This document shows positions 52,409-62,123 of a DNA stretch of 64,000 nucleotides, in pieces. A program made the position numbers and the translations under genes. Each line of letters starts with the position of its first letter. Position 1 is the first letter of the stretch. A model generated the notes under the pieces. It was not told the DNA's origin and ran no database searches. It was given only the letters and a program-made list of their open reading frames with translations. This stretch comes from Flavobacterium sedimenticola (GTDB taxonomy: Bacteria; Bacteroidota; Bacteroidia; Flavobacteriales; Flavobacteriaceae), in NCBI RefSeq assembly GCF_030053345.1, contig NZ_JASGBP010000011.1:49355-113354 (forward strand). The letters are read 5' to 3'.

Positions 52409-54043
52409 ATGTCTTGCACCCTCTTTCAACCTTTCCAACAAAACCTTTCCGGTATTCCACTACCCGAGAAATTTACCTTTCCATTTTATTACGAACCGCA
52501 TGAATTAAGCATCATTGCTGCTAAAGAACTGCAACATTATCTCGAAGCCCAAACCGATTTTAAGCATAATTTCGGCTTAAATTCGGAACAAGACGGTTTA
52601 GCTATAGGTAAAATGTTTGGCGTGTTGGTGGTGCAAAAACAAGATGGTACCTTGGGTTACTTGTGGGCGTTCTCGGGGAAATTAGCCGACCGAAATCATT
52701 TACCGAATTTTGTTCCTACCGTATACGACATGTTGACACAAGACGGGTATTTTAAAGAAGAAGAAAAAATCCTCAATCAGTACAACCGAGACATTGAACT
52801 CTTGGAAAATTCGGAAGAATACAAAACAGCAACAAACACTTTAGAAGAATATATCAAAAATTTTGAAAAAGAAATAGTTGACTATAAAATAAAAATTAAA
52901 AAAAGTAAAAAAGAGCGCGCTGAGAAAAGAAAAAAGGCAACAGCGGATGAACTGAAACAACTCAACACCGAAAGTCAGCACGAAGGCATTTTACTCAAAA
53001 AAATGAATCAGTATTGGCAGTATAAAATCAACGATGCACGGGAACAATTGGCCAATTATACCAATCAAATCAATGTACTCAAAGAAGCCCGGAAGGAAAA
53101 ATCATCAGCCTTACAGCAACGTCTTTTTAATGAGTATGCTTTTTTGAACCAGTATCAGGAATTAAAAAGTCTGGGGGAAATTTTTAACGGCAATCCACCC
53201 GCCGGTGCCGGCGAATGTGCGGCGCCCAAATTACTGCATTACGCTTTCCAACATGATTTAAAACCCATTGCCATGGCCGAGTTTTGGTGGGGACAATCCC
53301 CAAAATCGGAGGTTCGCAAACACCAACAGTTTTATCCGGCTTGTACCGGAAAATGTGAGCCCATCTTAAAACACATGTTAAAAGACATGCCTGTTGATGA
53401 TAATCCGTTTGCTGTGAATTGGGCCGAGGGAAAAAATTTGGAAATCGTATTTGAAGACGATTATTTGTTGGTCATTAACAAACCGGCAGAATTTTTATCG
53501 GTACCGGGAAAACAAGTTTCCGATTCGGTACAAACCCGAGTCCAAGCCCTACACCCGAATGCCTTAGTAGTGCATCGATTGGACATGTCTACTTCCGGTT
53601 TGTTACTGATTGCCAAATCCAATGCGATTCACAAAAATCTTCAGGCACAATTTATCAAACGAAAAGTAAAAAAACGCTATGTCGCCCTGCTCGATGGTGT
53701 ATTACCAGAAAACAAAGGCGTTATCGATTTGCCGTTGCGGGTGGATTTGGATAATCGTCCAAATCAAATTGTGTGCTTCGACTACGGCAAACCGGCACAA
53801 ACGCAATGGGAAGTTGTTGAACGAAGAAACAACCAAACAATGGTATACTTCTACCCCATTACCGGAAGAACGCACCAACTGCGAGTTCATGCTGCTCATT
53901 CGCTTGGACTCAATTGTCCGATAATTGGGGATGACTTATACGGTACTAAAGCCCATCGCTTGCATTTGCATGCCGAGTCGTTAACCTTTGCACATCCTGT
54001 GAGCAAGCAAGAAATGACTATCGTAAAAGAAGCCGAATTTTAA
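52409..54043 (+). CDS. RluA-family pseudouridine synthase with large N-terminal extension
   Basis: 544 residues. The C-terminal third is RluA: LLVINKPAEFLSVPG (near residue 352), the catalytic Asp in HRLDMSTSGLLLIAKS (HRLD at 389-392) and the TGRTHQLRVHAAH segment. About 330 residues precede it, with a conserved-looking domain (FGVLVVQKQDGTLGYLWAFSG), a long Lys/Glu coiled coil (about 125-240) and a Cys-containing block (GAGECAAPKLLHYAF, then ACTGKCEPIL). Fusions with this layout are known in other bacteria, but the added domain's role is unclear. The target is probably rRNA or tRNA. Confidence 0.85.
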   Translation: MSCTLFQPFQQNLSGIPLPEKFTFPFYYEPHELSIIAAKELQHYLEAQTDFKHNFGLNSEQDGLAIGKMFGVLVVQKQDGTLGYLWAFSGKLADRNHLPNFVPTVYDMLTQDGYFKEEEKILNQYNRDIELLENSEEYKTATNTLEEYIKNFEKEIVDYKIKIKKSKKERAEKRKKATADELKQLNTESQHEGILLKKMNQYWQYKINDAREQLANYTNQINVLKEARKEKSSALQQRLFNEYAFLNQYQELKSLGEIFNGNPPAGAGECAAPKLLHYAFQHDLKPIAMAEFWWGQSPKSEVRKHQQFYPACTGKCEPILKHMLKDMPVDDNPFAVNWAEGKNLEIVFEDDYLLVINKPAEFLSVPGKQVSDSVQTRVQALHPNALVVHRLDMSTSGLLLIAKSNAIHKNLQAQFIKRKVKKRYVALLDGVLPENKGVIDLPLRVDLDNRPNQIVCFDYGKPAQTQWEVVERRNNQTMVYFYPITGRTHQLRVHAAHSLGLNCPIIGDDLYGTKAHRLHLHAESLTFAHPVSKQEMTIVKEAEF

Positions 54044-54108
54044 AAAAAGTGAGCTCCAAAACTTTTCGAAACCCACTTTTTCATCTGATTTTAGCCTTAG
54101 TTACAGAG

Positions 54109-54495
54109 TTACTTACTCCTCTGTAGTCTTTCTACTTGAACAATTTCAAAATCTTTTTCACCCGCACCAAAATCCCATTTGATGTGGTCACCGATTTTAT
54201 TGCCTACGAAGGCCAGTCCGATTTCACCAATAATAGACTCAGTATGGTTTCTCTTTTTGGCTTTTGAAGGTTCTACAAAAGTGTAAGTTTGTACTGCTGC
54301 GGTTTGAAGATCTTTGACCATAACCCGGCAATCTATAGTCACCACGTCGAGCGGCAGCTCTTTACGTCTGACTTGCTTCGCTCTTTTGAGTTGGTTGACC
54401 AGTTGATTTTCTACAAACTGACTTACTTTTTTCCTTCTGATACTATCTTTTATTAAGTCATATATACCGGTGGTTAATACAATATCGTGATTCAT
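54109..54495 (-). CDS. GreA/Rnk-like C-terminal domain protein
   Basis: 128 residues. The C-terminal half matches the FKBP-like domain of GreA/GreB: TESIIGEIGLAFVGNKIGDHIKW and the final FEIVQVERL. The N-terminal half is too short for the long GreA coiled coil that enters the RNA polymerase channel, so this is more like Rnk or the stand-alone domain. It may bind RNA polymerase without transcript cleavage. It sits alone on the minus strand, with a 446-base gene-free stretch upstream. Confidence 0.78.
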   Translation of the reverse strand: MNHDIVLTTGIYDLIKDSIRRKKVSQFVENQLVNQLKRAKQVRRKELPLDVVTIDCRVMVKDLQTAAVQTYTFVEPSKAKKRNHTESIIGEIGLAFVGNKIGDHIKWDFGAGEKDFEIVQVERLQRSK

Positions 54496-54941
54496 TTTGT
54501 ATTTTTTTAAAATGCCTCAATGATAGCTTTATCAATGCCCAACCGAATCCCTTTTAGAGAATGCAGCGCAAAAGCATCAACAAGACAAATGATTATTAGT
54601 TATTGAATGTAAGAAATACGGATTTCCCTGCCATGGGCCTGACAGGGATTATCGGATGAAGTCTTTCGAACTTTTTAAAAAGGAATCATCGTGCAAATAA
54701 TTTAGAATTATTGCCCTTGGAACAGTAATTGCGTTCAAAAGAATAACATGATTCATAACAAAGAAATAATCCCAAACTTAGAACTATTTAGAGCGATAAA
54801 AAAATATTTAACAATTCATTATTCTTTTATTCAGAATGCCAACAGCGCTTGATTTCAAAAAATAATGCCAAAGATATTCCGGAGTTCAAATACTGTGTTT
54901 TAAAATCAAACTCTTATATTTAAGTTCTGAAAACAACAAAC
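54496..54941. other. Gene-free stretch of 446 bases
   Basis: A divergent gap between the Gre-like gene and the M1 peptidase gene. I found no open frame of credible length, no strong hairpin, no tRNA and no perfect Bacteroidota promoter. The nearest promoter-like piece is TATATTTA about 30 bases upstream of the peptidase ATG, which has an A where the consensus G should be. The upper part is A/T-rich and may simply be 5' leader sequence. Confidence 0.5.
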
Positions 54942-56555
54942 ATGAAAAATAGTTTTTTTATACTCCTGATTATAACGGGAATCCAACAAATTAATGCGCA
55001 ATTTACGCGCCGTGATACGTTACAAGGCGGATTGCGTCCCGAACGCACTTGCTTTGATGTACAGCGATACGACTTAGATATCAAAATCAATCCGGCTGAA
55101 AAGAGTATCGTTGGCTGTAATACCATCACTTTCAAAGTTGTTGAAAACACTACAGCGATTCAAATTGATTTGTTTGAAAATATGAAAGTTGACAGTATTA
55201 TTTACAACAACAGAAAGTTGAGTTACATCCGGGAACTCGATGCTGTTTTTATCAATTTCCCTCGGTCATTATTCAAAAACACCGAAGAACAGTCGCTCCG
55301 ATTTTATTATTCAGGTAAACCCATTGTTGCTCGCCGTGCGCCTTGGGACGGCGGATTTGTTTTTACCAAAGACCTGAATGGTAACGATTGGATTGGTGTG
55401 GCAGTACAAGGAACCGGTGCGAGTTTATGGTACCCGGTGAAAGATTCCCAAACCGATGAACCCGATCGCGGCGCCAGTATCAAAGTGGCCGTTCCCGATG
55501 GACTAATGAATGTTTCCAACGGCCGTTTTTTAGGGAGTGAAAATCTAAAAAATGGTTACACCCGTTGGGATTGGGAAGTGAAGAACCCGATTAACACCTA
55601 TGATATTACGATAAATATTGGCGACTATGTGCATCTTCACGACAACTACAAAGGGCTCGATTTAGATTATTATGTGCTTCGCGACCATGTGGCTAAAGCC
55701 GAAAAACATTTTGAAGAAGTAAAGCCAATGATGGATTGCTTTCAAAGTAAATTCGGAGAATATCCGTTTAAAGAAGACGGCTACAAGTTGGTTGAAACCC
55801 CGTACCTAGGGATGGAACACCAAAGTGCAGTAGCGTACGGCAATTATTTTATGAAAGGCTATATGGGAGCTGATTTATCGGGAACGCAGCTTGGTTTACT
55901 TTTCGATTACATCATCATTCATGAGAGTGGTCACGAATGGTTTGGCAACAGTATTACTTCAGCCGATATCGCTGATATGTGGATTCATGAAGGATTTACC
56001 ATGTACAGCGAAGTGGTTTATATGGAATGTCAGTATGGCTACGAGAAGGCGCAGATTTACATGAACGGGATGAAGCGAAATGTAGATAATGACCAACCTA
56101 TTATCGGGCCATACGGCGTAAACAAAGAAGGGTCCGGCGATATGTATTACAAAGGGGCTTTAATGCTCAATACCATCCGTCATATTATCAATGACGAAAC
56201 CAAATGGTGGAAAATACTGTATGATTATTCGGTTACCTACCGTCATCAAATCATAGACACCAAAACGGTGATTGACTTTTTCTCGAAAGAAAGCGGTATC
56301 AACCTGACACCTGTTTTTAACCAATACTTACGTTATACTGCTATTCCGCATTTGGAATACCGAATCACCGATAACAAATTAGAATACCGCTGGCTAGCCT
56401 CGGAAAATGATTTTACCATGCCGATTGACCTCAAAATAAACGGAAAAAAAGTACGAATTCAGCCTACGACAACCTGGACAAAATCGAGTCTCAAGATTAA
56501 AAAACCGGAAGAGATTGAAGTGTTGACTCAGAATTTTTATATCAATGTGAATTAA
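54942..56555 (+). CDS. M1-family zinc metallopeptidase, short form
   Basis: 537 residues. A signal peptide is present (FILLIITGIQQINAQ). The beta-sandwich N domain (ERTCFDVQRYDLDIKINP) precedes the catalytic thermolysin-like domain with the zinc motif HESGHEWFGNSI (HExxH) and the distal ligand in WIHEGFTMYSEV; the substrate motif GMEHQ appears as LGMEHQSAVAYG in place of GAMEN. The C-terminal helical domain found in 850-residue members is missing. It is likely a periplasmic aminopeptidase. Monocistronic. Confidence 0.9.
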   Translation: MKNSFFILLIITGIQQINAQFTRRDTLQGGLRPERTCFDVQRYDLDIKINPAEKSIVGCNTITFKVVENTTAIQIDLFENMKVDSIIYNNRKLSYIRELDAVFINFPRSLFKNTEEQSLRFYYSGKPIVARRAPWDGGFVFTKDLNGNDWIGVAVQGTGASLWYPVKDSQTDEPDRGASIKVAVPDGLMNVSNGRFLGSENLKNGYTRWDWEVKNPINTYDITINIGDYVHLHDNYKGLDLDYYVLRDHVAKAEKHFEEVKPMMDCFQSKFGEYPFKEDGYKLVETPYLGMEHQSAVAYGNYFMKGYMGADLSGTQLGLLFDYIIIHESGHEWFGNSITSADIADMWIHEGFTMYSEVVYMECQYGYEKAQIYMNGMKRNVDNDQPIIGPYGVNKEGSGDMYYKGALMLNTIRHIINDETKWWKILYDYSVTYRHQIIDTKTVIDFFSKESGINLTPVFNQYLRYTAIPHLEYRITDNKLEYRWLASENDFTMPIDLKINGKKVRIQPTTTWTKSSLKIKKPEEIEVLTQNFYINVN

Positions 56556-56635
56556 TGAGGTGATAAAAAATCATTAAAAACAAACCATATCTCATTAATA
56601 AATAGTAACTTAGATAAATTTTAAACGAATTTATT

Positions 56636-57061
56636 ATGGATACTTCAGTAAAAGGTTTGAACAAATGGGCTAATGCTCATTCTACCATTTGGTTTGACGC
56701 TTTCAGAATTCTGCTTGGCGTATTCCTAATCTACAAAGGTGCTTTTTTCATCAGCAACAGTAGGGATTTTGAAGATTTAATTGCGCCGGTGAGTAATTTC
56801 TTGGGCGGAATGCTTACGTTTCACTACATTGCTTCAGCCCATATTATGGGCGGCATCATGATTATTTTCGGACTGCTCACCCGTTGGGCGCTCATTGCAC
56901 AATTGCCCATTTTATTTGGGGCCGTACTCATCAATTTTATTGGAGAAATGAATGCCATGAACCTCTTGATTGCTACAGTAACCTTAGGACTAAGTGTATT
57001 TTACACCATTTACGGAAGCGGAAAACACTCGGCGGACTATTATTTTAAAATGCAGAAATAG
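56636..57061 (+). CDS. DoxX-family membrane protein
   Basis: 141 residues with four membrane helices: FDAFRILLGVFLIYKGAFF, HYIASAHIMGGIMIIFGLL, ALIAQLPILFGAVLINF and LLIATVTLGLSVFYTIYG. The size and helix spacing fit the DoxX/SURF4-like family, which includes terminal oxidase subunits and other membrane proteins with unclear reactions. The gene is separate from its neighbours and is followed by a terminator shared with the convergent MenE-like gene. Confidence 0.82.
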   Translation: MDTSVKGLNKWANAHSTIWFDAFRILLGVFLIYKGAFFISNSRDFEDLIAPVSNFLGGMLTFHYIASAHIMGGIMIIFGLLTRWALIAQLPILFGAVLINFIGEMNAMNLLIATVTLGLSVFYTIYGSGKHSADYYFKMQK

Positions 57062-57085
57062 CAAATCCATAACATTAGGATACAA

Positions 57086-57113
57086 AAAACGCACTAACGA
57101 GTTAGTGCGTTTT
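57086..57113. terminator. Bidirectional terminator overlapping the end of the MenE-like gene
   Basis: A 13-bp inverted repeat (AAAACGCACTAAC with GTTAGTGCGTTTT) with a minimal loop has A and T runs at both ends. The stop codon and final codons of the minus-strand gene lie inside its right arm. Confidence 0.85.
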
Positions 57114-58157
57114 TAGTTGAGCCAAAGTTTCCTTCCGCAGTATCTTACCGCTTGCGGTTTCCTTAAACGTATCAACGAACACCATTTCTTTAGGCTTTTC
57201 ATATTTATCCAAAACATCAAAAACAGCATTATCTAACTCCTGTTGAGTTCCTTCCATTACTAAAATTACTTTTTCACCTAACTCACTATCAGGTTTTGAA
57301 GCAATAAAAAAGCGTTGGTGCAATTTAGCACTGAGTTTTGCCTCTATTTGTTCCGGAAATAATTTGATGCCACCGCTGTTTATGACATTATCCATTCGAC
57401 CCAAAAACACAAACTGGTTTTCATTAATCAATTCCACGATATCGTTGGTAACGATTACTTCTTCTGAAATTCGTGGCGCGTGAATCACCAAACAGTTCCG
57501 ATCATCATAGGATACCGTCACGTTAGGCAAAACCGTGAACGCCTTCTCGCCTATCTTTCTGGCGGCGATGTGCGTAATGGTTTCCGTCATACCATAGGTT
57601 TCATAAACTTTGGTGGGCAATTTCAACAATTGCTTTTCGAGTGCTTTATTGAGTGCCGCACCGCCCACAATCATCTTTTTTACTTTTTTTAATTCCGACA
57701 ACGAATTTTGAGCCTGCAACGGAACCATAGCCACAAAATCAAACTCGGTTTCGTTGTGATCCAACGGATGAGAACTCGGGGCTACAAACTCTAAATCGAG
57801 TCCTAAAATCATGGCTCTGACGAGCATCATTTTGCCGGCTACATATTTTACAGGCAAACATTGCAAGGCCTTATCGCCCGGATGTAAATCAAAAAAATCG
57901 CCTGTGGCCAAAGCCGATTCTACCATTGCCTTCTTGCTCACTTGAATCCATTTTGGCGGTCCGGTTGTGCCCGAGGTTTGCATTTCGATGTATTCTTTAT
58001 CATCGAACCAATCCAATAAAAAATCACCTACGGGTTTTTCAAAATCTTCCCCTTCTTTAATGAAACTGTAGGCTACACGGCACAAATCTTCGCGATTCAA
58101 ATGGAATCCGTTTAACTTAAATTGATTGTGTACATTCTTATACGTTGGGCTGCTCAT
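57102..58157 (-). CDS. menE: AMP-binding ligase, o-succinylbenzoate-CoA ligase (MenE)-like
   Basis: 351 residues, shorter than the 450-490 of typical MenE but usual for Bacteroidota members. The ATP loop is MQTSGTTGPPKWIQVSKKA (residues about 58-76), the adenylate motif is KVYETYGMTETITHIA, and the hinge and C-terminal subdomain carry VFLGRMDNVINSGGIKLFPE and the catalytic Lys in TASGKILRKE. It would activate o-succinylbenzoate in menaquinone synthesis. Its start overlaps the end of the CPBP gene by 20 bases, so the two are co-transcribed. No other men gene is visible. Confidence 0.82.
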   Translation of the reverse strand: MSSPTYKNVHNQFKLNGFHLNREDLCRVAYSFIKEGEDFEKPVGDFLLDWFDDKEYIEMQTSGTTGPPKWIQVSKKAMVESALATGDFFDLHPGDKALQCLPVKYVAGKMMLVRAMILGLDLEFVAPSSHPLDHNETEFDFVAMVPLQAQNSLSELKKVKKMIVGGAALNKALEKQLLKLPTKVYETYGMTETITHIAARKIGEKAFTVLPNVTVSYDDRNCLVIHAPRISEEVIVTNDIVELINENQFVFLGRMDNVINSGGIKLFPEQIEAKLSAKLHQRFFIASKPDSELGEKVILVMEGTQQELDNAVFDVLDKYEKPKEMVFVDTFKETASGKILRKETLAQLKTH

Positions 58158-59103
58158 TTATTTCATCTATTTGATTTGACTTTACAGTTACATCAATTTT
58201 ACCGGTGAGTTTTTCTTTCCAATCGGTCCATTGGTATTTTTTACTAAAGATAAACAACAGTATCGGAAAAATAACCAGCACCGGAGTTAAAATTTCAAAA
58301 CCTACTGATGGTGTTGAATTGTCTTTAAAAATAGAATGCGTTTGAAATGCCGACCAATCCGATGTGACTAATAAGGCGGTGACTAAGTTATTGGCGGCAT
58401 GAAAACCCAAAGCCAACTCCATCCCTTCGTCCATTAACGTAATAATTCCCAGGAAAAATCCGGTTCCGATATAGTAAATTAAAACAATGTAGCCCATTTT
58501 TTCTACTTCCGGATTGGCTATGTGCATCATACCGAATATCAACGAAGTCATGACTAAGGGAAACCATCTGTTTTTGGCTAACACCGCAAACCCTTGCATC
58601 AAATAACCCCGAAATACATACTCCTCTGTACTGGTTTGTATGGGTATCATCACTATACCGATAATCGCTAAAATAAAGAACGGAATAGGTTTAAAATTTA
58701 CCGTGAAATTTTCAGGGCTGTCAAAATAGGCCAACAGCGTAGCGCCGGCTGTGAAAAGGGTCCATACAAAAAACGCAAAAAGCACCCTGCCCCAATCCAC
58801 TTTAGACCGGGAAGTAGTGACCGATAAAAAGGTTTGCTTATGAAAATATTTTACCACTAAAAAAATCCCGAAAAGTCCAAAAACAAAAGACAATAACAGT
58901 AAAAAGAGTGTCATGTTGGGTTCAAAAACAGTCATAACTTCTTCGTTAGTTGTAGGATATGGTTTTCCTGCCATTATTGTTTTTGCTACCACGGCAATTC
59001 CAAACGGAATTTGTCCGATTAATGACGCTGAAAAAATAATTATCGAACCTACCAGGTATTTCCAAAATTTATTCTGAGGATAAAATCCGTTTTCTAAAAA
59101 CAT
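58138..59103 (-). CDS. CPBP-family intramembrane metalloprotease
   Basis: 321 residues with eight or so membrane helices. The CPBP (Abi) motifs are present: STEEYVFRGYLMQGF (EExxxR) near residue 157, and MTSLIFGMMHIANPEV (FxxxH), with a third block GFHAANNLVTAL. CPBP members are intramembrane proteases related to the Rce1 CAAX protease; the targets in this organism are unknown. The gene starts a minus-strand pair with the MenE-like gene. Confidence 0.87.
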   Translation of the reverse strand: MFLENGFYPQNKFWKYLVGSIIIFSASLIGQIPFGIAVVAKTIMAGKPYPTTNEEVMTVFEPNMTLFLLLLSFVFGLFGIFLVVKYFHKQTFLSVTTSRSKVDWGRVLFAFFVWTLFTAGATLLAYFDSPENFTVNFKPIPFFILAIIGIVMIPIQTSTEEYVFRGYLMQGFAVLAKNRWFPLVMTSLIFGMMHIANPEVEKMGYIVLIYYIGTGFFLGIITLMDEGMELALGFHAANNLVTALLVTSDWSAFQTHSIFKDNSTPSVGFEILTPVLVIFPILLFIFSKKYQWTDWKEKLTGKIDVTVKSNQIDEINEQPNV

Positions 59104-59171
59104 ACTTTTCTATTTTGTTTCGCCTAAATTAACTTTTTTCAGCAAATATCAATTACTTTGTAAAAAAAATA

Positions 59172-59519
59172 ATGTTGCAAATTCTACACAATCCGCGCTG
59201 CGGAAAATCGAGAACCTGCCTGGCTTTTTTGGATGACAATACCATTGCCTATGAAATTCGAAATTATATCGAAAATCCGCTGACTAAAGAAGAAATCAAA
59301 ATCTTACTCCAAAAGTTAGACATGAAACCTATCGAATTGGTTCGGGTTAACGAAACCGTTTGGGTTGAAAACTACAAAGGAAAAAAGCTTACCAATACTG
59401 CCATCATTAATGCCATGGTCAAATTTCCGATATTGATTCAACGACCTATCATCGTCCAAGACAATCGCGCCTTTATTGGTCGAGAGCCCGAAACTTTGGA
59501 AAAAATCCTGGAAAAATAG
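59172..59519 (+). CDS. arsC: ArsC/Spx-type thioredoxin-fold protein (arsenate reductase family)
   Basis: 115 residues, the family's normal size. The catalytic Cys lies in HNPRCGKSRTCLAFL (the NPxCxxSR pattern of glutaredoxin-linked arsenate reductases), and the arginine of FPILIQRPIIV matches the substrate-site RP motif. These enzymes reduce arsenate to arsenite in the cytosol; some relatives (YffB, Spx) do other thiol work. There are no other ars genes around, so arsenic resistance is not assured. The gene is divergent from the CPBP gene. Confidence 0.83.
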   Translation: MLQILHNPRCGKSRTCLAFLDDNTIAYEIRNYIENPLTKEEIKILLQKLDMKPIELVRVNETVWVENYKGKKLTNTAIINAMVKFPILIQRPIIVQDNRAFIGREPETLEKILEK

Positions 59520-59569
59520 GTTGCGGCATTTTTAACAAAGATTTGGGAAATGTCAGGTAAACCAAACTG

Positions 59570-59577
59570 TATTTTTG
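59570..59577 (+). promoter_or_regulatory. -7 element upstream of the TonB-dependent receptor
   Basis: TATTTTTG fits TAnnTTTG, 33 bases before the ATG at 59611. A TTTG lies 24 bp upstream, longer than the usual spacing. Confidence 0.45.
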
Positions 59578-59610
59578 CATTCATACAAAAAGAATCCGAA
59601 AAATACATCA

Positions 59611-62070
59611 ATGAGACAAATTAAAATCCTCGCAACACTCTTACTACTCTGTCAATCTGTTTTCGTATTTTCTCAACAAAGACCCGAACGAGCTAAAATT
59701 ATTATTACGGGGAATGTTATTGAAAAAACAAGCAATACACCGCTTGAATATGCTACCATCACACTTAAAAATACGCGAAATCCGAAGTTAATTTTTGGAG
59801 GGATAACCGACAGTAAAGGTGGTTTTTCCGTTGAGGCTGCTGCAGGAAATTATGATATTATTGTTGAATTTATTTCTTTCAAACCTACAGAAATCAAAGG
59901 CAAACAGCTCACCGAAAACACCAATTTGGGCACCATTGCTTTGGCCGAAGATGCCACACAACTCAACGAAGTGGTTGTCCGAGCCGAAAAAACAACAGTG
60001 GAAATTAAGTTAGACAAAAAGGTCTATAATGTAGGCAACGACTTAATGGTGAAAGGCGGAACCGTAAGTGATGTGTTAGACAATATTCCTTCGGTTTCCG
60101 TTGATGTGGAAGGAAACATCAGTCTACGGGGCAATGAAAACGTACGGGTCTTAATCGACGGACGCCCATCTAATGCTATAAATGTGAGTGAGGCTTTACG
60201 CCTGATTCCGGCAGATGCCATCGAAAAAGTAGAAGTTATCACCAACCCATCGGCACGATATGATGCGGAAGGCGGTGGCGGAATTTTGAATATTATTCTT
60301 AAAAAAGGAAAAAATAAAGGGGTCAACGGAACTTTCATCGGAACTTTAGGAGAACCGCGCAACAACGGATTGAGTGGTACGTTAAACTACAAATCCGACC
60401 AATTCAACCTTTTTACGACACAAGGATACAGCAACCGGAACAATCCCGGAAATGCTTTAACTAATTCTCGTTATTTAAATGACGATAACAGCACCCGTGA
60501 TTACATGAACGAAACCCGCGAAAACGATCGTGTAAACAAGTCGTACAATGGAAACTTCGGATTTGATTGGTTTTTGGATAAAACGTGGACATGGACCAAT
60601 ATTGTTAACTTCAGAAAAAGTAGCGGTGATAATATCGATAATGTATTTCAAAATTATTATGATGTCGATTTTGTATACGATTACACCCGAAACCGTATCA
60701 ACAAAGAAGAAAGCAACAGTAAGAATATTGAATACTCAACCAACTTCACCAAGAACTTTAAAAAAGAAGGACACAAACTAACCATTGACGGTTCCTTTTC
60801 TTCCAACTGGGATAAAAACTTTGCGTTTATTTCGGACACCAATACCAACTCAACCGATGTCTCTTTCGACGAAACGGCGAATCTCCAAGAACAAAGTCGA
60901 AACTTGTTCCAAACCGATTATGTGTATCCGTTCGGAAAAGGCAGTCAGTTTGAAATGGGTTACAAAGGCGATTTCGTGAAAAACACCACCAACTACAGTG
61001 TAATTTCCGATGGTACACCGAGACCCGAATTCACCAACATCTTAGAATACAAAGAAAAAGTGAATGCCTTGTATGTGAATTACGGATTCAAAGTCAAAAA
61101 ATTCTCGTTCCTATTCGGAACCCGATGGGAAGACTCCGATATTGATGTGAACCAATTGGCCACTAACGATTTCAACAACAAAAAATACGACAACTTTTTT
61201 CCGAGTGCTTTTGTAAACTACGAAATCGGAGATCAAACCAATGCTTCCATCAGCTACAGCCGAAGAATTCAAAGACCCAGAGGTCGTCAGCTCAATCCGT
61301 TCAACAACTTGTCGAGTAACGTTAATATCTTTGTGGGGAATCCCGATTTGAATCCGGCACTCACCGACGCCATCGACTTAGGATTTTTAAAACGTTGGGA
61401 TAAACTCACCTTAAACACTTCGCTTTACGGCAATAAAACCACCGGAGCGTTTCAATTTGTGCGCAGAGAAAGCGGCGATTTCCAAAACGGTATTCCCATC
61501 ATCATCAGTTCGCCCATCAACTTAGCCACCGAATACCGCAGCGGCTTCGAGTTTACGCTAAATTATTCTCCATACAAATGGTGGAAGCTCAACGGAAATT
61601 TCAATTTCTTTTATGCCGAAACCGATGGCGATTACACCTACACCGATTTCAACGGTAACGAAGTGGTACAAAACTTCGACAACAGCGCTACTTCTTGGTT
61701 CACGCGTTTAACGTCTAAAATTACATTGCCGTACAAAATTGATTGGCAAACCAATGCCACCTACAACGGAGCACAACGCACTGCGCAAGGAAAAAACCTG
61801 GGTAACTTCAGCATGAACTTAGCCTTCAGCAAAGATGTGCTGAAAGACAAAGGAACGGTTTCGCTTAACGTAAGCGACGTTTTTAACTCACGCAAACGAA
61901 TGATGGAAACCTATATTCCGGGTGTAGTCGATTCGTATGGCGAAATGCAATGGCGTGTGCGACAAATCAACTTCTCGTTTACGTACCGATTCAACGTACA
62001 GAAAAACGAAAAAGAAAGAAAACCACGCAACGGCGGTCAGCAAGACGACGGCGGAGATTTTCCCGGATAA
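59611..62070 (+). CDS. TonB-dependent outer-membrane receptor with carboxypeptidase-regulatory-like domain
   Basis: 819 residues from the ATG at 59611; the upstream TTG at 59575 lies in the promoter region. A signal peptide (LATLLLLCQSVFVFSQ) is followed by a carboxypeptidase-regulatory-like beta domain (about 30-110: ITGNVIEKTSNTPLEYATITL), the plug (GGTVSDVLDNIPSVSVDVEGN and RGNENVRVLIDGRPSN) and a large barrel of the outer membrane beta-barrel type lacking a SusD partner. It imports an unknown compound, perhaps a metal complex or peptide, energised by TonB. The C terminus is Arg/Gly/Asp-rich. A terminator follows. Confidence 0.9.
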   Translation: MRQIKILATLLLLCQSVFVFSQQRPERAKIIITGNVIEKTSNTPLEYATITLKNTRNPKLIFGGITDSKGGFSVEAAAGNYDIIVEFISFKPTEIKGKQLTENTNLGTIALAEDATQLNEVVVRAEKTTVEIKLDKKVYNVGNDLMVKGGTVSDVLDNIPSVSVDVEGNISLRGNENVRVLIDGRPSNAINVSEALRLIPADAIEKVEVITNPSARYDAEGGGGILNIILKKGKNKGVNGTFIGTLGEPRNNGLSGTLNYKSDQFNLFTTQGYSNRNNPGNALTNSRYLNDDNSTRDYMNETRENDRVNKSYNGNFGFDWFLDKTWTWTNIVNFRKSSGDNIDNVFQNYYDVDFVYDYTRNRINKEESNSKNIEYSTNFTKNFKKEGHKLTIDGSFSSNWDKNFAFISDTNTNSTDVSFDETANLQEQSRNLFQTDYVYPFGKGSQFEMGYKGDFVKNTTNYSVISDGTPRPEFTNILEYKEKVNALYVNYGFKVKKFSFLFGTRWEDSDIDVNQLATNDFNNKKYDNFFPSAFVNYEIGDQTNASISYSRRIQRPRGRQLNPFNNLSSNVNIFVGNPDLNPALTDAIDLGFLKRWDKLTLNTSLYGNKTTGAFQFVRRESGDFQNGIPIIISSPINLATEYRSGFEFTLNYSPYKWWKLNGNFNFFYAETDGDYTYTDFNGNEVVQNFDNSATSWFTRLTSKITLPYKIDWQTNATYNGAQRTAQGKNLGNFSMNLAFSKDVLKDKGTVSLNVSDVFNSRKRMMETYIPGVVDSYGEMQWRVRQINFSFTYRFNVQKNEKERKPRNGGQQDDGGDFPG

Positions 62071-62074
62071 ACAT

Positions 62075-62102
62075 AAAAAAGCCCCGAAATTCGGGGCTTT
62101 TT
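62075..62102. terminator. Bidirectional terminator after the TonB-dependent receptor
   Basis: An 11-bp stem (AAAAGCCCCGA with TCGGGGCTTTT) with a short A/T loop, with A and T runs on both sides; it also serves the convergent small gene ending at 62124. Confidence 0.9.
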
Positions 62103-62123
62103 CATAACAATAAGTTTAACAAT

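Noticed and set aside
54044..54080. Weak hairpin after the RluA gene as terminator
   Set aside because: AAAAAGTG and CACTTTTT can pair, but the loop is about 20 bases and the stem is mostly A-T, so it is not convincing.
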